Below are positions 19,104 to 27,291 of a stretch of DNA of 64,000 nucleotides, piece by piece. Origin of the DNA: Flavobacteriales bacterium. Its GTDB lineage: Bacteria; Bacteroidota; Bacteroidia; Flavobacteriales_F; PHOS-HE28. The notes beneath the pieces were generated by a model. It saw only the letters and a list, made by a program, of their open reading frames with translations, was not told the origin of the DNA and searched no databases. The stretch spans positions 992,001-1,056,000 of the forward strand of contig JADJAA010000001.1 of the NCBI GenBank assembly GCA_016704485.1, given 5' to 3'. The position numbers and the translations under genes are program-made. Each line of letters begins with the position of its first letter. Within the stretch, counting starts at the first letter, position 1.

Positions 19104-20594
19104 TTGAGCGCTCTTAGAAATCTTGCAGGCCAAACGGCCATCTATGGTGCCAGTAGTATTGGCGCGCGGTTCCTTAATTATTTGCTGGTGCCACTCTACA
19201 CGAGTAAGGGTGTTTTCGAACCAGCCGAGTATGGCGTGATCACATCGCTCTACGCTTGGACCGCTTTTTTGAACGTCGTCCTAACGTTCGGAATGGAGAC
19301 AACGTTCTTCCGCTTTACATCAAATGAGAACACGCCCCTCGCAAAAGGGTCAAGCGGATCGGTCTTCACAACGGCTTCCTATGCACTGCTTTTCTCCTCA
19401 CTGGTCTTCATGCTTCTGGGTGCTTCGTTGTCCGAGTCCATTGCGAGCGGCATCGGCTTTCCTTCGCATTCCACAGAGGTGCTGCTGCTTGTTATCATCA
19501 TCGGCATAGATGCACTTACAGCAGTCCCTATGGCGCGCTTGCGACAACAAGGGCGTGCTTGGCGTTTTGCTTCGATCAATATCATCAGTGTTGTGGTGAA
19601 CGTGGTGCTGAATTTGTTCATCTTTCTCTATTGCATGAAGAAGTACAACGCGGGCAACTCAAATGCGTTGATCGATGCTGTGTATGATCCGTCCTTCGGC
19701 GTGGGTTATGTTTTCTTGATCAACCTGATCAGTACAGGTGTGAAACTGGTAATGCTCCTCCCACAATGGCCTGCGTTCAAACAATTCAGTAAGCCACTAT
19801 TGCGAAGCATGTTGTTATTCGGTGGACCATTGATGATCGCCGGACTTGCTGGCATGGTCAACGAGACTGCTGATCGCATCATTTTGAAGTATTTATTGCC
19901 AGAGGGTATTGCCGACACGCAGATCGGGATATACGGTGCGTGCTACAAACTCGCTGTACTTATCACGCTCTTCATCCAAGCGTTCCGCATGGGTGCAGAA
20001 CCGTTCTTTTTTAGCCATGCGAAAGAGAAGAACAGTCGGGAAACATTCGCGCGGATCATGAATATTTTCGTGGCCGTTTGCATGACCGCATTCTTAGTGG
20101 TGATGTTATTCATCGACCTGTTCAAATGGTTCATTCCTAATCCGGAATTCCACGAAGGGTTGCGTGTGGTGCCGATCCTTATGCTTGCCAACGTGTTCCT
20201 CGGCATCTATTACAACCAAAGCGTGTGGTACAAACTCACCGACCGTACCAAGACCGGCGGCACCATCGCCATCATTGGTGCCGCGATCACCATTGCATTC
20301 AACTTCGCATTGATCCCCGTGCTGGGATACATGGGTAGCGCATGGGCAACACTCGCATGTTACGCAGGCATGGCCATGATCAGCTACGTATGGGGGCAAA
20401 AGCACTACCCTATTCCGTATGATGTTAGCCGTGTGTTGCTCTACATGGCAGGTGCGGTGATGATGTGGTGGGGCATTGAACAATTGCAGATACACGGGCT
20501 TGTGGGCTATGGCATTCGTGCGGCTGGTCTTGCCAGCTTCATATTCGCAATTTGGCGTGTTGAAGGCTCCGCGCTGCGGAAGACGCTTTCGTAG
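19104..20594 (+). CDS. Polysaccharide/oligosaccharide flippase, Wzx-like (MOP superfamily)
   Basis: An integral inner-membrane protein of 496 aa with about 12-14 hydrophobic segments, matching the polysaccharide biosynthesis flippase family, which moves lipid-linked glycans across the inner membrane. The N-terminus LRNLAGQTAIYGASSIGARF followed by LLVPLYTS is characteristic. The start is a TTG at 19104; no ATG lies in frame at the family's N-terminal boundary, so the unusual start is favoured. TACCTTTT at 19094-19101, three bases before this codon, is close to the Bacteroidota -7 element, but if it were the promoter the start would lie inside the -7 to +1 region, so this is uncertain. The gene ends 1 bp from the convergent T9SS protein gene. 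Flippase plus dUTPase plus nucleotidyltransferase is a grouping I know from Bacteroidota genomes. Confidence 0.88.
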   Translation: MSALRNLAGQTAIYGASSIGARFLNYLLVPLYTSKGVFEPAEYGVITSLYAWTAFLNVVLTFGMETTFFRFTSNENTPLAKGSSGSVFTTASYALLFSSLVFMLLGASLSESIASGIGFPSHSTEVLLLVIIIGIDALTAVPMARLRQQGRAWRFASINIISVVVNVVLNLFIFLYCMKKYNAGNSNALIDAVYDPSFGVGYVFLINLISTGVKLVMLLPQWPAFKQFSKPLLRSMLLFGGPLMIAGLAGMVNETADRIILKYLLPEGIADTQIGIYGACYKLAVLITLFIQAFRMGAEPFFFSHAKEKNSRETFARIMNIFVAVCMTAFLVVMLFIDLFKWFIPNPEFHEGLRVVPILMLANVFLGIYYNQSVWYKLTDRTKTGGTIAIIGAAITIAFNFALIPVLGYMGSAWATLACYAGMAMISYVWGQKHYPIPYDVSRVLLYMAGAVMMWWGIEQLQIHGLVGYGIRAAGLASFIFAIWRVEGSALRKTLS

Positions 20595-20595
20595 A

Positions 20596-21255
20596 TCACC
20601 GATAGATCACCACACGTTCGGCTCGTTCACCATTGGCGTTTCTTACCATGGCAAGATAAGCGCCGGGAGGAACAGTGGAGACATCGATCAAGCCTCCTAC
20701 TAGTGGACTACGCAATACCTCGCGACCGCTGAGGTCAATAATTCTGACCAGGATGATACGATCAACGGAACGCAGACCAAGTTGATCGTTGGCGGGGTTC
20801 GGAAAAATGTTCAATTGCAACTGAACAGCTTCCTCCGTAACCGATGTGGGTGCTGCACATCCACCAGCAGGTGCATTGGCATAACTCCAAGCCATTTCTC
20901 CACATGGATATGGGTAGTTGTTCCCGGTGTTGTCAATAACCGTGGTATTGGTACTATCGAAAGAAACGATGTGGTTCGGAGAATTCAAAATGACCAAACC
21001 GTTCGACTTGACAGTGAAATTACTGCCAGGTACACCACCACTTACCGTGATCGTACACCCATCTTCAACCTGAACAAAAGCGGTTGTCGTAAATTCCACC
21101 GTAAGTCCTTCGCACACCCAATAATTTCCGAAAGTAGAAATGGTCGCATTCTCCGTTATGGGTATGTAATTTGCACCGGGCCCTCCTGAGCAGACCTGAG
21201 CAATAGCTCCGGTGGAGAATAACGTGGCAAGTATGAAAATGTAAATGTGTTTCAT
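20596..21255 (-). CDS. Small secreted protein with T9SS type A sorting domain
   Basis: A predicted secreted protein of 219 aa of unknown function. The ATG at 21255 gives the signal peptide MKHIYIFILATLFSTGAIAQ; a longer reading to 21396 would bury this peptide and is rejected. The middle part (about 25-130) is a beta-rich segment with repeated N/T/G-rich strands (ENATISTFGNYWVCEG, TITVSGGVPGSNFTV), resembling small adhesive or parallel-beta domains. The last ~75 residues carry the T9SS type A pattern: LNIFPNPANDQL, then ILVRIIDLSGREV, then a terminal PPGAYLAMV segment and a basic end (VVIYR). It would cross the outer membrane by T9SS and be anchored or released. It lies on the opposite strand between the flippase and dut genes, so it looks like an insertion into that cluster. 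Confidence 0.85.
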   Translation of the reverse strand: MKHIYIFILATLFSTGAIAQVCSGGPGANYIPITENATISTFGNYWVCEGLTVEFTTTAFVQVEDGCTITVSGGVPGSNFTVKSNGLVILNSPNHIVSFDSTNTTVIDNTGNNYPYPCGEMAWSYANAPAGGCAAPTSVTEEAVQLQLNIFPNPANDQLGLRSVDRIILVRIIDLSGREVLRSPLVGGLIDVSTVPPGAYLAMVRNANGERAERVVIYR

Positions 21256-21490
21256 ATGTGTTCTGGGATTGGTTGAACAATGGGCGCAAGCTATTCGCGT
21301 CATGGATAGACTGCAATCCCGAATTATGGGGATATTGCCCCTATACGGATAGCCATCGTTATTCCGTGACAAAAGCAAAGCTAAAGTACCAGTCAAAGAT
21401 TAAAAAAGCTCACATGTTCGTTCCATGGTTCGGGACGGCGTTCACTAACTGCCATCCGTTGTTTCCTTTGTGGCAACTCCAGAAAAGTTC

Positions 21491-21928
21491 ATGTCCAACA
21501 TCAACATCATAAACCGAAGCCATCACCCGCTACCTGCCTACGCCACGGAGCACAGCGCAGGCATGGACCTTCATGCAAACTTGGACAAGCCTGTGATCCT
21601 TGAACCGGGCCAGCGCGCGCTGATCCCCACGGGGCTGTATCTGGAATTGCCAGAAGGAACCGAAGCGCAGATACGACCGCGCAGTGGTTTGGCCTTCAAG
21701 CACGGCGTAACAGTACTTAACTCTCCGGGCACCATTGATGCCGATTATCGTGGGGAAGTTGGTGTTTTGCTCGTCAACCAAGGGCAGGAGATCTTCGAAG
21801 TGAAGGACGGTGAACGTGTGGCCCAAATGGTAATTGCGCAGTATGTGCGTGCTACTTTCAAGGAAGTTCCGGACCTTCGCGCCTCGGAACGTGGCGCAGG
21901 AGGCTTTGGTCATACCGGCGTTAAGTGA
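21491..21928 (+). CDS. dut: dUTP diphosphatase (dUTPase)
   Basis: Hydrolyses dUTP to dUMP and pyrophosphate, limiting uracil incorporation into DNA and feeding thymidylate synthesis. With the ATG at 21491 (MSNINIINRS) it is 145 aa, the usual length of the trimeric family; the in-frame GTG at 21470 would add seven residues and is less likely. All five trimeric dUTPase motifs are visible in order: AGMDLHA, RPRSGLAFKHGV, LNSPGTIDADYRGE with the catalytic Asp, RVAQMVIA, and the C-terminal P-loop-like RGAGGFGHTG. It is followed 13 bp later by the nucleotidyltransferase gene and is probably the first gene of the run that continues to the DUF4292 gene. Confidence 0.97.
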   Translation: MSNINIINRSHHPLPAYATEHSAGMDLHANLDKPVILEPGQRALIPTGLYLELPEGTEAQIRPRSGLAFKHGVTVLNSPGTIDADYRGEVGVLLVNQGQEIFEVKDGERVAQMVIAQYVRATFKEVPDLRASERGAGGFGHTGVK

Positions 21929-21941
21929 GTAAATACAACCT

Positions 21942-22964
21942 ATGAAGATCATCGTACCCATGGCGGGTATGGGCAAGCGGATGCGTCCGCACACCCACAC
22001 GACCGCTAAGCCCCTGTTGCCGATAGCAGGAAAGCCAATTGTTCAACGCTTAGTTGAGGACCTCGCTGCTGTTGCGGGTGAGTCCGTGGAAGAGGTCGCT
22101 TTCGTGACCCACCCACGCTTCGGTAAAAAAGTGGAAGAGGAATTGATAGCGATCGCGAAAGGCATTGGCGCCAAGGGAACCATCCATTACCAAACGGAAG
22201 CCTTGGGTACGGCGCATGCCATTCTCTGCGCACAGAGCGCATTGAACGGACCTGTCATCGTTGCTTTTGCTGATACGCTATTCAAAGCAGAACTGAAACT
22301 TGACAAGGATTGCGATGGGGTCATCTGGGTGAACCAAGTAGAAGACCCTAAGCCGTTCGGCGTAGTGAAGCTGGACGATAAAGGCATCATTACCGAGTTC
22401 GTGGAAAAGCCACAGACCTTCGTAAGCGATCTGGCCATTATCGGCATATACTACTTCGCGGATGGCGACAACTTGAAAAAGGAAATGCAGTTCTTGATCG
22501 ATAACGACATCAAGGACAAAGGCGAATACCAGTTGACCAACGCTATGGAGAACATGAAGCAGAAAGGTGCTCGCTTCAAGGCCGGAAGCGTTGATGTGTG
22601 GATGGATTGCGGCAACAAGAACGCCATGGTGGATACCAACACCAAAGTCCTTGGTTTTCTCTCGAGTGACCTCGGCTCTAAGCCCGGTGATCTGGTAAGC
22701 AAAAGCTTGAAGACCGTGAACAGCGTGGTCATCCCGCCGTGCTTCATCGGAGAGAATGTTACGATCACCGATGCCGTGGTAGGACCTAATGTTTCCATTG
22801 AAAGTGGCGCCACGATCACCGGCAGTGTAGTGCGCAATTCGATCCTAAGGGGTAGTACGCGTGTACAGAACTGCGTAATAGATAACAGCATGATCGGAGA
22901 ACGCTCGATCGTGAGCGGAACAGCATTGGACCTGAGCATAAGTGACGACAGTACGTTCGGATGA
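21942..22964 (+). CDS. Sugar-phosphate nucleotidyltransferase with left-handed beta-helix tail
   Basis: A protein of 340 aa of the glucose-1-phosphate thymidylyl/uridylyltransferase superfamily, forming an NDP-sugar from NTP and a sugar phosphate for glycan synthesis. The nucleotide-binding signature IIVPMAGMGKRMRPHT (residues 3-18) with AKPLLPIAGKP is intact, as are FADTLF (metal-binding Asp) and EFVEKPQ. The C-terminal ~90 residues contain hexapeptide-type turns (PPCFIGENVTI, GPNVSIESGATI), a left-handed beta-helix as in GlmU-like or mannose-1-phosphate enzymes. The substrate cannot be read from sequence. It lies 13 bp after dut and overlaps the next gene by 4 bp (ATGA), which suggests translational coupling. 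Confidence 0.9.
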   Translation: MKIIVPMAGMGKRMRPHTHTTAKPLLPIAGKPIVQRLVEDLAAVAGESVEEVAFVTHPRFGKKVEEELIAIAKGIGAKGTIHYQTEALGTAHAILCAQSALNGPVIVAFADTLFKAELKLDKDCDGVIWVNQVEDPKPFGVVKLDDKGIITEFVEKPQTFVSDLAIIGIYYFADGDNLKKEMQFLIDNDIKDKGEYQLTNAMENMKQKGARFKAGSVDVWMDCGNKNAMVDTNTKVLGFLSSDLGSKPGDLVSKSLKTVNSVVIPPCFIGENVTITDAVVGPNVSIESGATITGSVVRNSILRGSTRVQNCVIDNSMIGERSIVSGTALDLSISDDSTFG

Positions 22965-24805
22965 ACGAAATAGTAAATAGGAGCAGTTATGATAGATCGG
23001 AGGCAAAACCCTCCAAGCACTATCATATAGTGCTGGCCTCTTCCAATTATCTCCTTCTGTTTGTGTTGATCCTCACGTTTGCTGCCTGCGGATCTTCAAA
23101 ACCAGTATCCGACAAACATCCAACATTCGACCCGGAAACAGAGGCCAACGGACCGCAGCCGAACGATAAGCGTGCGGAAGTGATGCGTCTGTTCATGGAG
23201 GCAACACAAGCTCGCTTAAGCGGCCAGCTCCCGAAGGCCGTTCAGCGTTACCAACAATGTTTGAAGTTGGACCCGAACAATTCGGCTTCCATGTTCGAAT
23301 TGGCGAAACTCGCTCACCAGGCCCAGACTTTCCCAGCTGCCATTGATTACGCCAAACGTGCGGTTGCTGCCGATAAGGAAAACATCTGGTATCGCTTCCT
23401 ATTAGCTGACCTCTATCGCCAGAACCAACAAAGTGCCGATGCTGCGGAGGTCTATAAAGGCGTAGTAGCAAAGTGGCCCGACCGTTTTGAGGTCTATTTC
23501 GACCTGTCCAACACGCTTGCCCAAGGAGGCAAAGTCGATGAGGCGATTGAAGTTTATGATGATCTTGAAAAGCGCATGGGACTCACGGAGGAGTTGATCA
23601 TGCAGGAGTTCGGGATGCTAATGGGCACCAGTAAATTGGTCGAGGCCGAAGCTTTGGTAAAACGGGCCATTGCATCAGACCCGGATGCCCCTCAGTACCA
23701 AGGACTGCTAGCAGAGGTTTATGCCCAACAAGGCGATAATGAAAAAGCGCAGGAGCAATACAAGAAGGCATTGCAATTGGACCCCAGCAACAGTATGATC
23801 CGCATTGCTTTGGCCGAGCACTACTATGGCACGGGCAAGATGGACGAGGCTTACAACGAATTGGGCGAAGCGTTCCTTGATCCCGACCTCGACGTCGATG
23901 CCAAAATGCAAGTGCTCATAGGCTTCTTTGAAATGACCAACAAAGAAGGCGAAACACCGGGAGACCGGCCGGACCTTATCAAGCGTTCATATGACCTGAT
24001 CGAAGCCCTGGAAAAAGCACATCCGGAAAGCGGGAAACCCCATACGATCCATGGTGACTTCTTGCTGCGCGATGGTAAATTTCCTGAAGCCCGAGATCAA
24101 TTCCGTAAGGCGTTGGAGCATGAGAAAGACCGCTACCCGATCCACATGCAGCTCATGCAGCTCGACCTTCAACTTGCCGACTATGAAGGGCTTCGCAGTG
24201 ATGCGGAAGAAGCGATCAGTCTGTTCCCTACGGTACCGGAGAATTATTTGTACCACGGCATAGCGCTTTCCCAATTGAAAAGGCATGATGAAGCAACGGA
24301 GACCTTGATCGCCGGACGTGACCTTATTGTGGATAATCCCCCGCTAGAAGCACAGTTCTGGAGCAGCTTGGGTGATGCCTATAATGAGGGCAAAGAGTAC
24401 ACAAAGAGCGATCAGGCCTACGATAAAGCACTCATCATTGAGCCGGACAATGCTGGTACGCTGAACAATTACGCGTACTACCTCAGCGTGCGGAATGAGC
24501 AGTTGGAAAAAGCTGCTCGTATGAGCAAACGATCCTTGGAAGTACAACCCGAACAAGCCACATACATGGACACTTACGGGTGGGTACTCTTTCGCCAAGG
24601 CAAATACGCGGAGGCCCGCACATGGTTGGAAAAAACATTGGCAGCTGCGCCACCGGATGGTGTTGTTGTGGAACACTACGGAGATATTCTCTTCGAATTA
24701 GGAGAGGTCGATCAAGCCTTGAAGCAATGGAAAAAAGCCAAGACGCTGGGTGGTGCTACTGAGGCAATTGACCGAAAGATCGAACAAGGCATTCGCGTTG
24801 AATGA
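22961..24805 (+). CDS. TPR-repeat lipoprotein
   Basis: A protein of 614 aa predicted to be a membrane-anchored scaffold. A hydrophobic stretch (residues 30-42) ends in the lipobox-like FAAC with Cys43, but a 29-residue hydrophilic leader precedes it, which is long for a lipoprotein signal, so the anchor type is not certain. From about residue 70 to the C-terminus there are a dozen or so tetratricopeptide repeats, for example ALQLDPSNSMIRIALAEHYYGTGKMDEAYNEL and the last ones near 500-600, which usually form protein-binding superhelices. The start overlaps the nucleotidyltransferase stop and its own stop overlaps the DUF4292 gene, both as ATGA. Its exact partner is not known; context points to envelope or lipoprotein traffic. 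Confidence 0.88.
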   Translation: MNEIVNRSSYDRSEAKPSKHYHIVLASSNYLLLFVLILTFAACGSSKPVSDKHPTFDPETEANGPQPNDKRAEVMRLFMEATQARLSGQLPKAVQRYQQCLKLDPNNSASMFELAKLAHQAQTFPAAIDYAKRAVAADKENIWYRFLLADLYRQNQQSADAAEVYKGVVAKWPDRFEVYFDLSNTLAQGGKVDEAIEVYDDLEKRMGLTEELIMQEFGMLMGTSKLVEAEALVKRAIASDPDAPQYQGLLAEVYAQQGDNEKAQEQYKKALQLDPSNSMIRIALAEHYYGTGKMDEAYNELGEAFLDPDLDVDAKMQVLIGFFEMTNKEGETPGDRPDLIKRSYDLIEALEKAHPESGKPHTIHGDFLLRDGKFPEARDQFRKALEHEKDRYPIHMQLMQLDLQLADYEGLRSDAEEAISLFPTVPENYLYHGIALSQLKRHDEATETLIAGRDLIVDNPPLEAQFWSSLGDAYNEGKEYTKSDQAYDKALIIEPDNAGTLNNYAYYLSVRNEQLEKAARMSKRSLEVQPEQATYMDTYGWVLFRQGKYAEARTWLEKTLAAAPPDGVVVEHYGDILFELGEVDQALKQWKKAKTLGGATEAIDRKIEQGIRVE

Positions 24806-25695
24806 AGAGAGCAGCAAAAGCAGTTGTACTGCTCGCACTCCTCACCTCAAGCGCATGCAAGAGCGGCAAACCGCTACCCCTTATCGGCAGAGACATCCCA
24901 GCACGATCTCCAGAACGGATCATTGAACGGATCGTGAACAATTCCGAGCGGATGAAGGTGCCTTATTATTCTGCAAAGGCCACAATTGATCTCCGTTTAC
25001 CGACCGGAAATAGAAATTTCAAAGCACTGATCCGATCTGTTACCGACAGCGCGGCATGGATCAGCGTAATTCCTGCACTGGGTATTGAAGCCGCTCGATT
25101 GGTGATCACCGAGGATAGCGTTAAGCTTTTGAATCGCATCGATGATCAGTATTTCTTAGGGGATACCACCGCCACATTGGAGAAATTCAAGATCCAACCC
25201 GACCTTGATCTACTTCAGGACGCCCTTCTGGGGTTGCCGATTGGGTTGGAACCGAACGAAAAGTACCGCAGTGATCGCGAGAACGGCCAATATGTTCTGA
25301 CCAGCAAAGAAAAACGCCGCTTCGTACGTGCTGCAGAAGACATTAGCCCCAGCGACACTTTGGCCCGTGACCGCGATATGGGTGAACGGAGGTTGGAACG
25401 AACATTGCGTAAAGCGGAAGAGGTGGAAGCCGTCGTATTCCGTTACTGGCTGGAACCCGATAGCATGTTGGTCACGCGTGTGCAAATAGCAGACCTGGTC
25501 CGTGACCAAGTTGCGGAGATCGACTATCTGGAGCGTGGCGGGAGCGACCAATATCATATGCCGACAAAGGTCAGCATCACGTTGACCGAGCCTGGAAGAC
25601 AAGCCACGGCTGTGCTTGAGTTGTCACGGATCGTGTTGGAAGGACCACTCCAAATGAACTTCTCGATCCCCGAGAAATTCGTTCCGATGCCGTGA
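24802..25695 (+). CDS. DUF4292 family lipoprotein (LolB-like)
   Basis: A lipoprotein of 297 aa. The N-terminus MKRAAKAVVLLALLTSSACKSG has a signal sequence and a lipobox with Cys19. The rest matches the Bacteroidota DUF4292 pattern: an early VPYYSAKATIDL segment, SAWISV-type beta strands (here DSAAWISVIPALGIEAARL), then VKLLNRIDDQYFLGD. This arrangement resembles the LolA/LolB lipoprotein-carrier fold, so a role in lipoprotein or lipid handling at the outer membrane is inferred, not shown. It is translationally coupled (ATGA overlap) to the TPR lipoprotein, and the EnvC-like gene follows after about 130 bp. The set TPR, DUF4292, EnvC is a recurring neighbourhood in this phylum as I recall it. 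Confidence 0.85.
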   Translation: MKRAAKAVVLLALLTSSACKSGKPLPLIGRDIPARSPERIIERIVNNSERMKVPYYSAKATIDLRLPTGNRNFKALIRSVTDSAAWISVIPALGIEAARLVITEDSVKLLNRIDDQYFLGDTTATLEKFKIQPDLDLLQDALLGLPIGLEPNEKYRSDRENGQYVLTSKEKRRFVRAAEDISPSDTLARDRDMGERRLERTLRKAEEVEAVVFRYWLEPDSMLVTRVQIADLVRDQVAEIDYLERGGSDQYHMPTKVSITLTEPGRQATAVLELSRIVLEGPLQMNFSIPEKFVPMP

Positions 25696-25824
25696 TCAGA
25701 GAACGGTTATTAGTTCTGCGTTGTCAGCCTTCATACGTTCAATTCGCATGGATGCGTTAGTGTAGAACTTAGTTTCGCGGCCAATATGATCGCAGTCCTC
25801 GACGGAAATATGGATCAACGTTCA

Positions 25825-27042
25825 ATGATGCGTCAGCTAATTCGGTTCGCCCTACTTCTTGTTCTCTTACTCCCTACCTTCTCTTCAGCCCAATCACAAG
25901 GCGACCTTGAGAAGAAGCGCACGGCTTTGGATAAACAGATCCGCACCACCACGGCACTGATAGACCAAGCAAAAAAAGAACAACGGGTTACGCAGCAGCA
26001 ATTGCAATTACTGGAAAGCCAGATCGGTACACGCCAGCAATTGATCAACACCATGAGCGGTGAGTTACGTCGCGTGGAACAGCAGATCCTGGACGATGAG
26101 CAAATGGTAGCTTCCCTGAACGAAGACCTGGGAACATTGAAGGAAGAATATGGACGCATGCTGCAATTCGCTTATCGTAACCGCAGTTCATATGATCGCA
26201 TGAGCTATTTATTCGCGGCAAGTAGCTTTCAACAAGCATTCAAACGTTCGCGCTACTTGAACCAGATCGGCGAACAACGCCAACGACAAGCTGCGCTGAT
26301 CTCAGAAACGAGTGCTGCCATTGAACAGCGCGTTGCAGGACTCACGACACAAAGGAGTGACAAGAAAAAACTGGTGAACGATCAGCTCGCGGAAAAGCAG
26401 AAACTGGATAGTGACCGTAATGGACAACAGACCGCTTTGAAGAGCCTTAAAAAGGAAGAGAGTAAACTGAAGGAGACCCAAAAGAAACAAGAAAACAAAC
26501 GGAAGGAACTTGACAGGGCCATCCGCAAGGCGATCGAGGAAAGCATGAAACCGAAGGCGGGTTCAACAGCAGCAAAAACCGGCAAGTTGGATCTCACACT
26601 TACCCCGGAGGCAAAAGAACTGAATGAGGATTTCGTGAAGAACAAAGGCAAATTACCATGGCCTGTTGAGAAAGGTGTGATCACCAGCCGATTCGGAAAA
26701 CAGGCACATCCGGTGATCGCGGGTATCCAAATTGATAATAGCGGTATCGATATTACTACAGAGATCGGCGCACCGGTGCGGGCATTGTTCCGAGGCGAGG
26801 TTAGCAGCGTGATCGTGTTACCGGGTGCCGGAAAAGCCGTGATCATAAGCCATGGCGCGTACAGGACCGTATACAGCAACTTGCGCGAGGCAAGCGTAGC
26901 TAAAGGTCAGAACGTCGACACCAAACAAACCGTTGGTACCGTCCTGAACGGTGACAATGGGTCCGTAGCACACATTGAGATCTGGAAGATCACCGCCAAT
27001 GGCTTGGAGAAGACTGATCCAGCGCCGTGGTTGTACCGATAA
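25825..27042 (+). CDS. EnvC-like murein hydrolase activator (coiled coil plus degenerate LytM/M23 domain)
   Basis: A periplasmic protein of 405 aa from the ATG at 25825 (MMRQLIRFALLLVLLLPTF, signal peptide to about SSAQ). ATGs at 25810 and 25786 are alternatives, but the latter is so close to a TAGTTTCG element that it is unlikely. Residues about 25-250 are long coiled coils rich in Q, E and K (QGDLEKKRTALDKQIR and later KETQKKQENKRKELD). The C-terminal M23/LytM domain begins near LPWPVEKGVITSRFG. Its zinc-binding set is incomplete: the canonical H of HxxxD is Asn305 (NSGID, Asp309 kept), and the HxH motif reads V-A-H (only His383 kept). This pattern is that of EnvC/NlpD-type activators, which stimulate amidases instead of cutting peptidoglycan. 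A tatA gene follows 38 bp later. Confidence 0.88.
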   Translation: MMRQLIRFALLLVLLLPTFSSAQSQGDLEKKRTALDKQIRTTTALIDQAKKEQRVTQQQLQLLESQIGTRQQLINTMSGELRRVEQQILDDEQMVASLNEDLGTLKEEYGRMLQFAYRNRSSYDRMSYLFAASSFQQAFKRSRYLNQIGEQRQRQAALISETSAAIEQRVAGLTTQRSDKKKLVNDQLAEKQKLDSDRNGQQTALKSLKKEESKLKETQKKQENKRKELDRAIRKAIEESMKPKAGSTAAKTGKLDLTLTPEAKELNEDFVKNKGKLPWPVEKGVITSRFGKQAHPVIAGIQIDNSGIDITTEIGAPVRALFRGEVSSVIVLPGAGKAVIISHGAYRTVYSNLREASVAKGQNVDTKQTVGTVLNGDNGSVAHIEIWKITANGLEKTDPAPWLYR

Positions 27043-27080
27043 GCAATGCATTACCTTTACGGCCTAATCCTGTGACCACG

Positions 27081-27284
27081 ATGTCTTTTCTTCCTTTGTC
27101 CATTCTTCTTGGTGTGATCGGTCCATGGCAGATCGTTCTGGTAGTTGTGGTGCTATTGCTCTTGTTCGGCGGTAAGAAGATCCCCGAACTCATGCGCGGG
27201 CTTGGCCAAGGCATGAAGGAGTTCAAGGATGCCAGTAAAGACCTCAAGGACGACAGTAAATCCAAGGACGAGACCAAGTCCTGA
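27081..27284 (+). CDS. tatA: Twin-arginine translocase subunit TatA/TatE
   Basis: A protein of 67 aa that builds the pore-forming component of the Tat system, exporting folded proteins across the inner membrane. The ATG at 27081 starts MSFLPLSILLGVIG; a longer reading to 27027 has a hydrophilic lead that does not fit. It has the TatA layout: a short N-terminal part, one membrane helix (PWQIVLVVVVLLLLFGG), the hinge and amphipathic helix KKIPELMRGLGQGMKEF, then an acidic/lysine-rich tail ending at KSKDETKS. The GGKKIPEL motif is diagnostic. It lies between the EnvC-like gene and gatA; no tatC is in the window. TACCTTTA at 27052-27059 may be a -7 element. Confidence 0.93.
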   Translation: MSFLPLSILLGVIGPWQIVLVVVVLLLLFGGKKIPELMRGLGQGMKEFKDASKDLKDDSKSKDETKS

Positions 27285-27291
27285 CCCTGTT

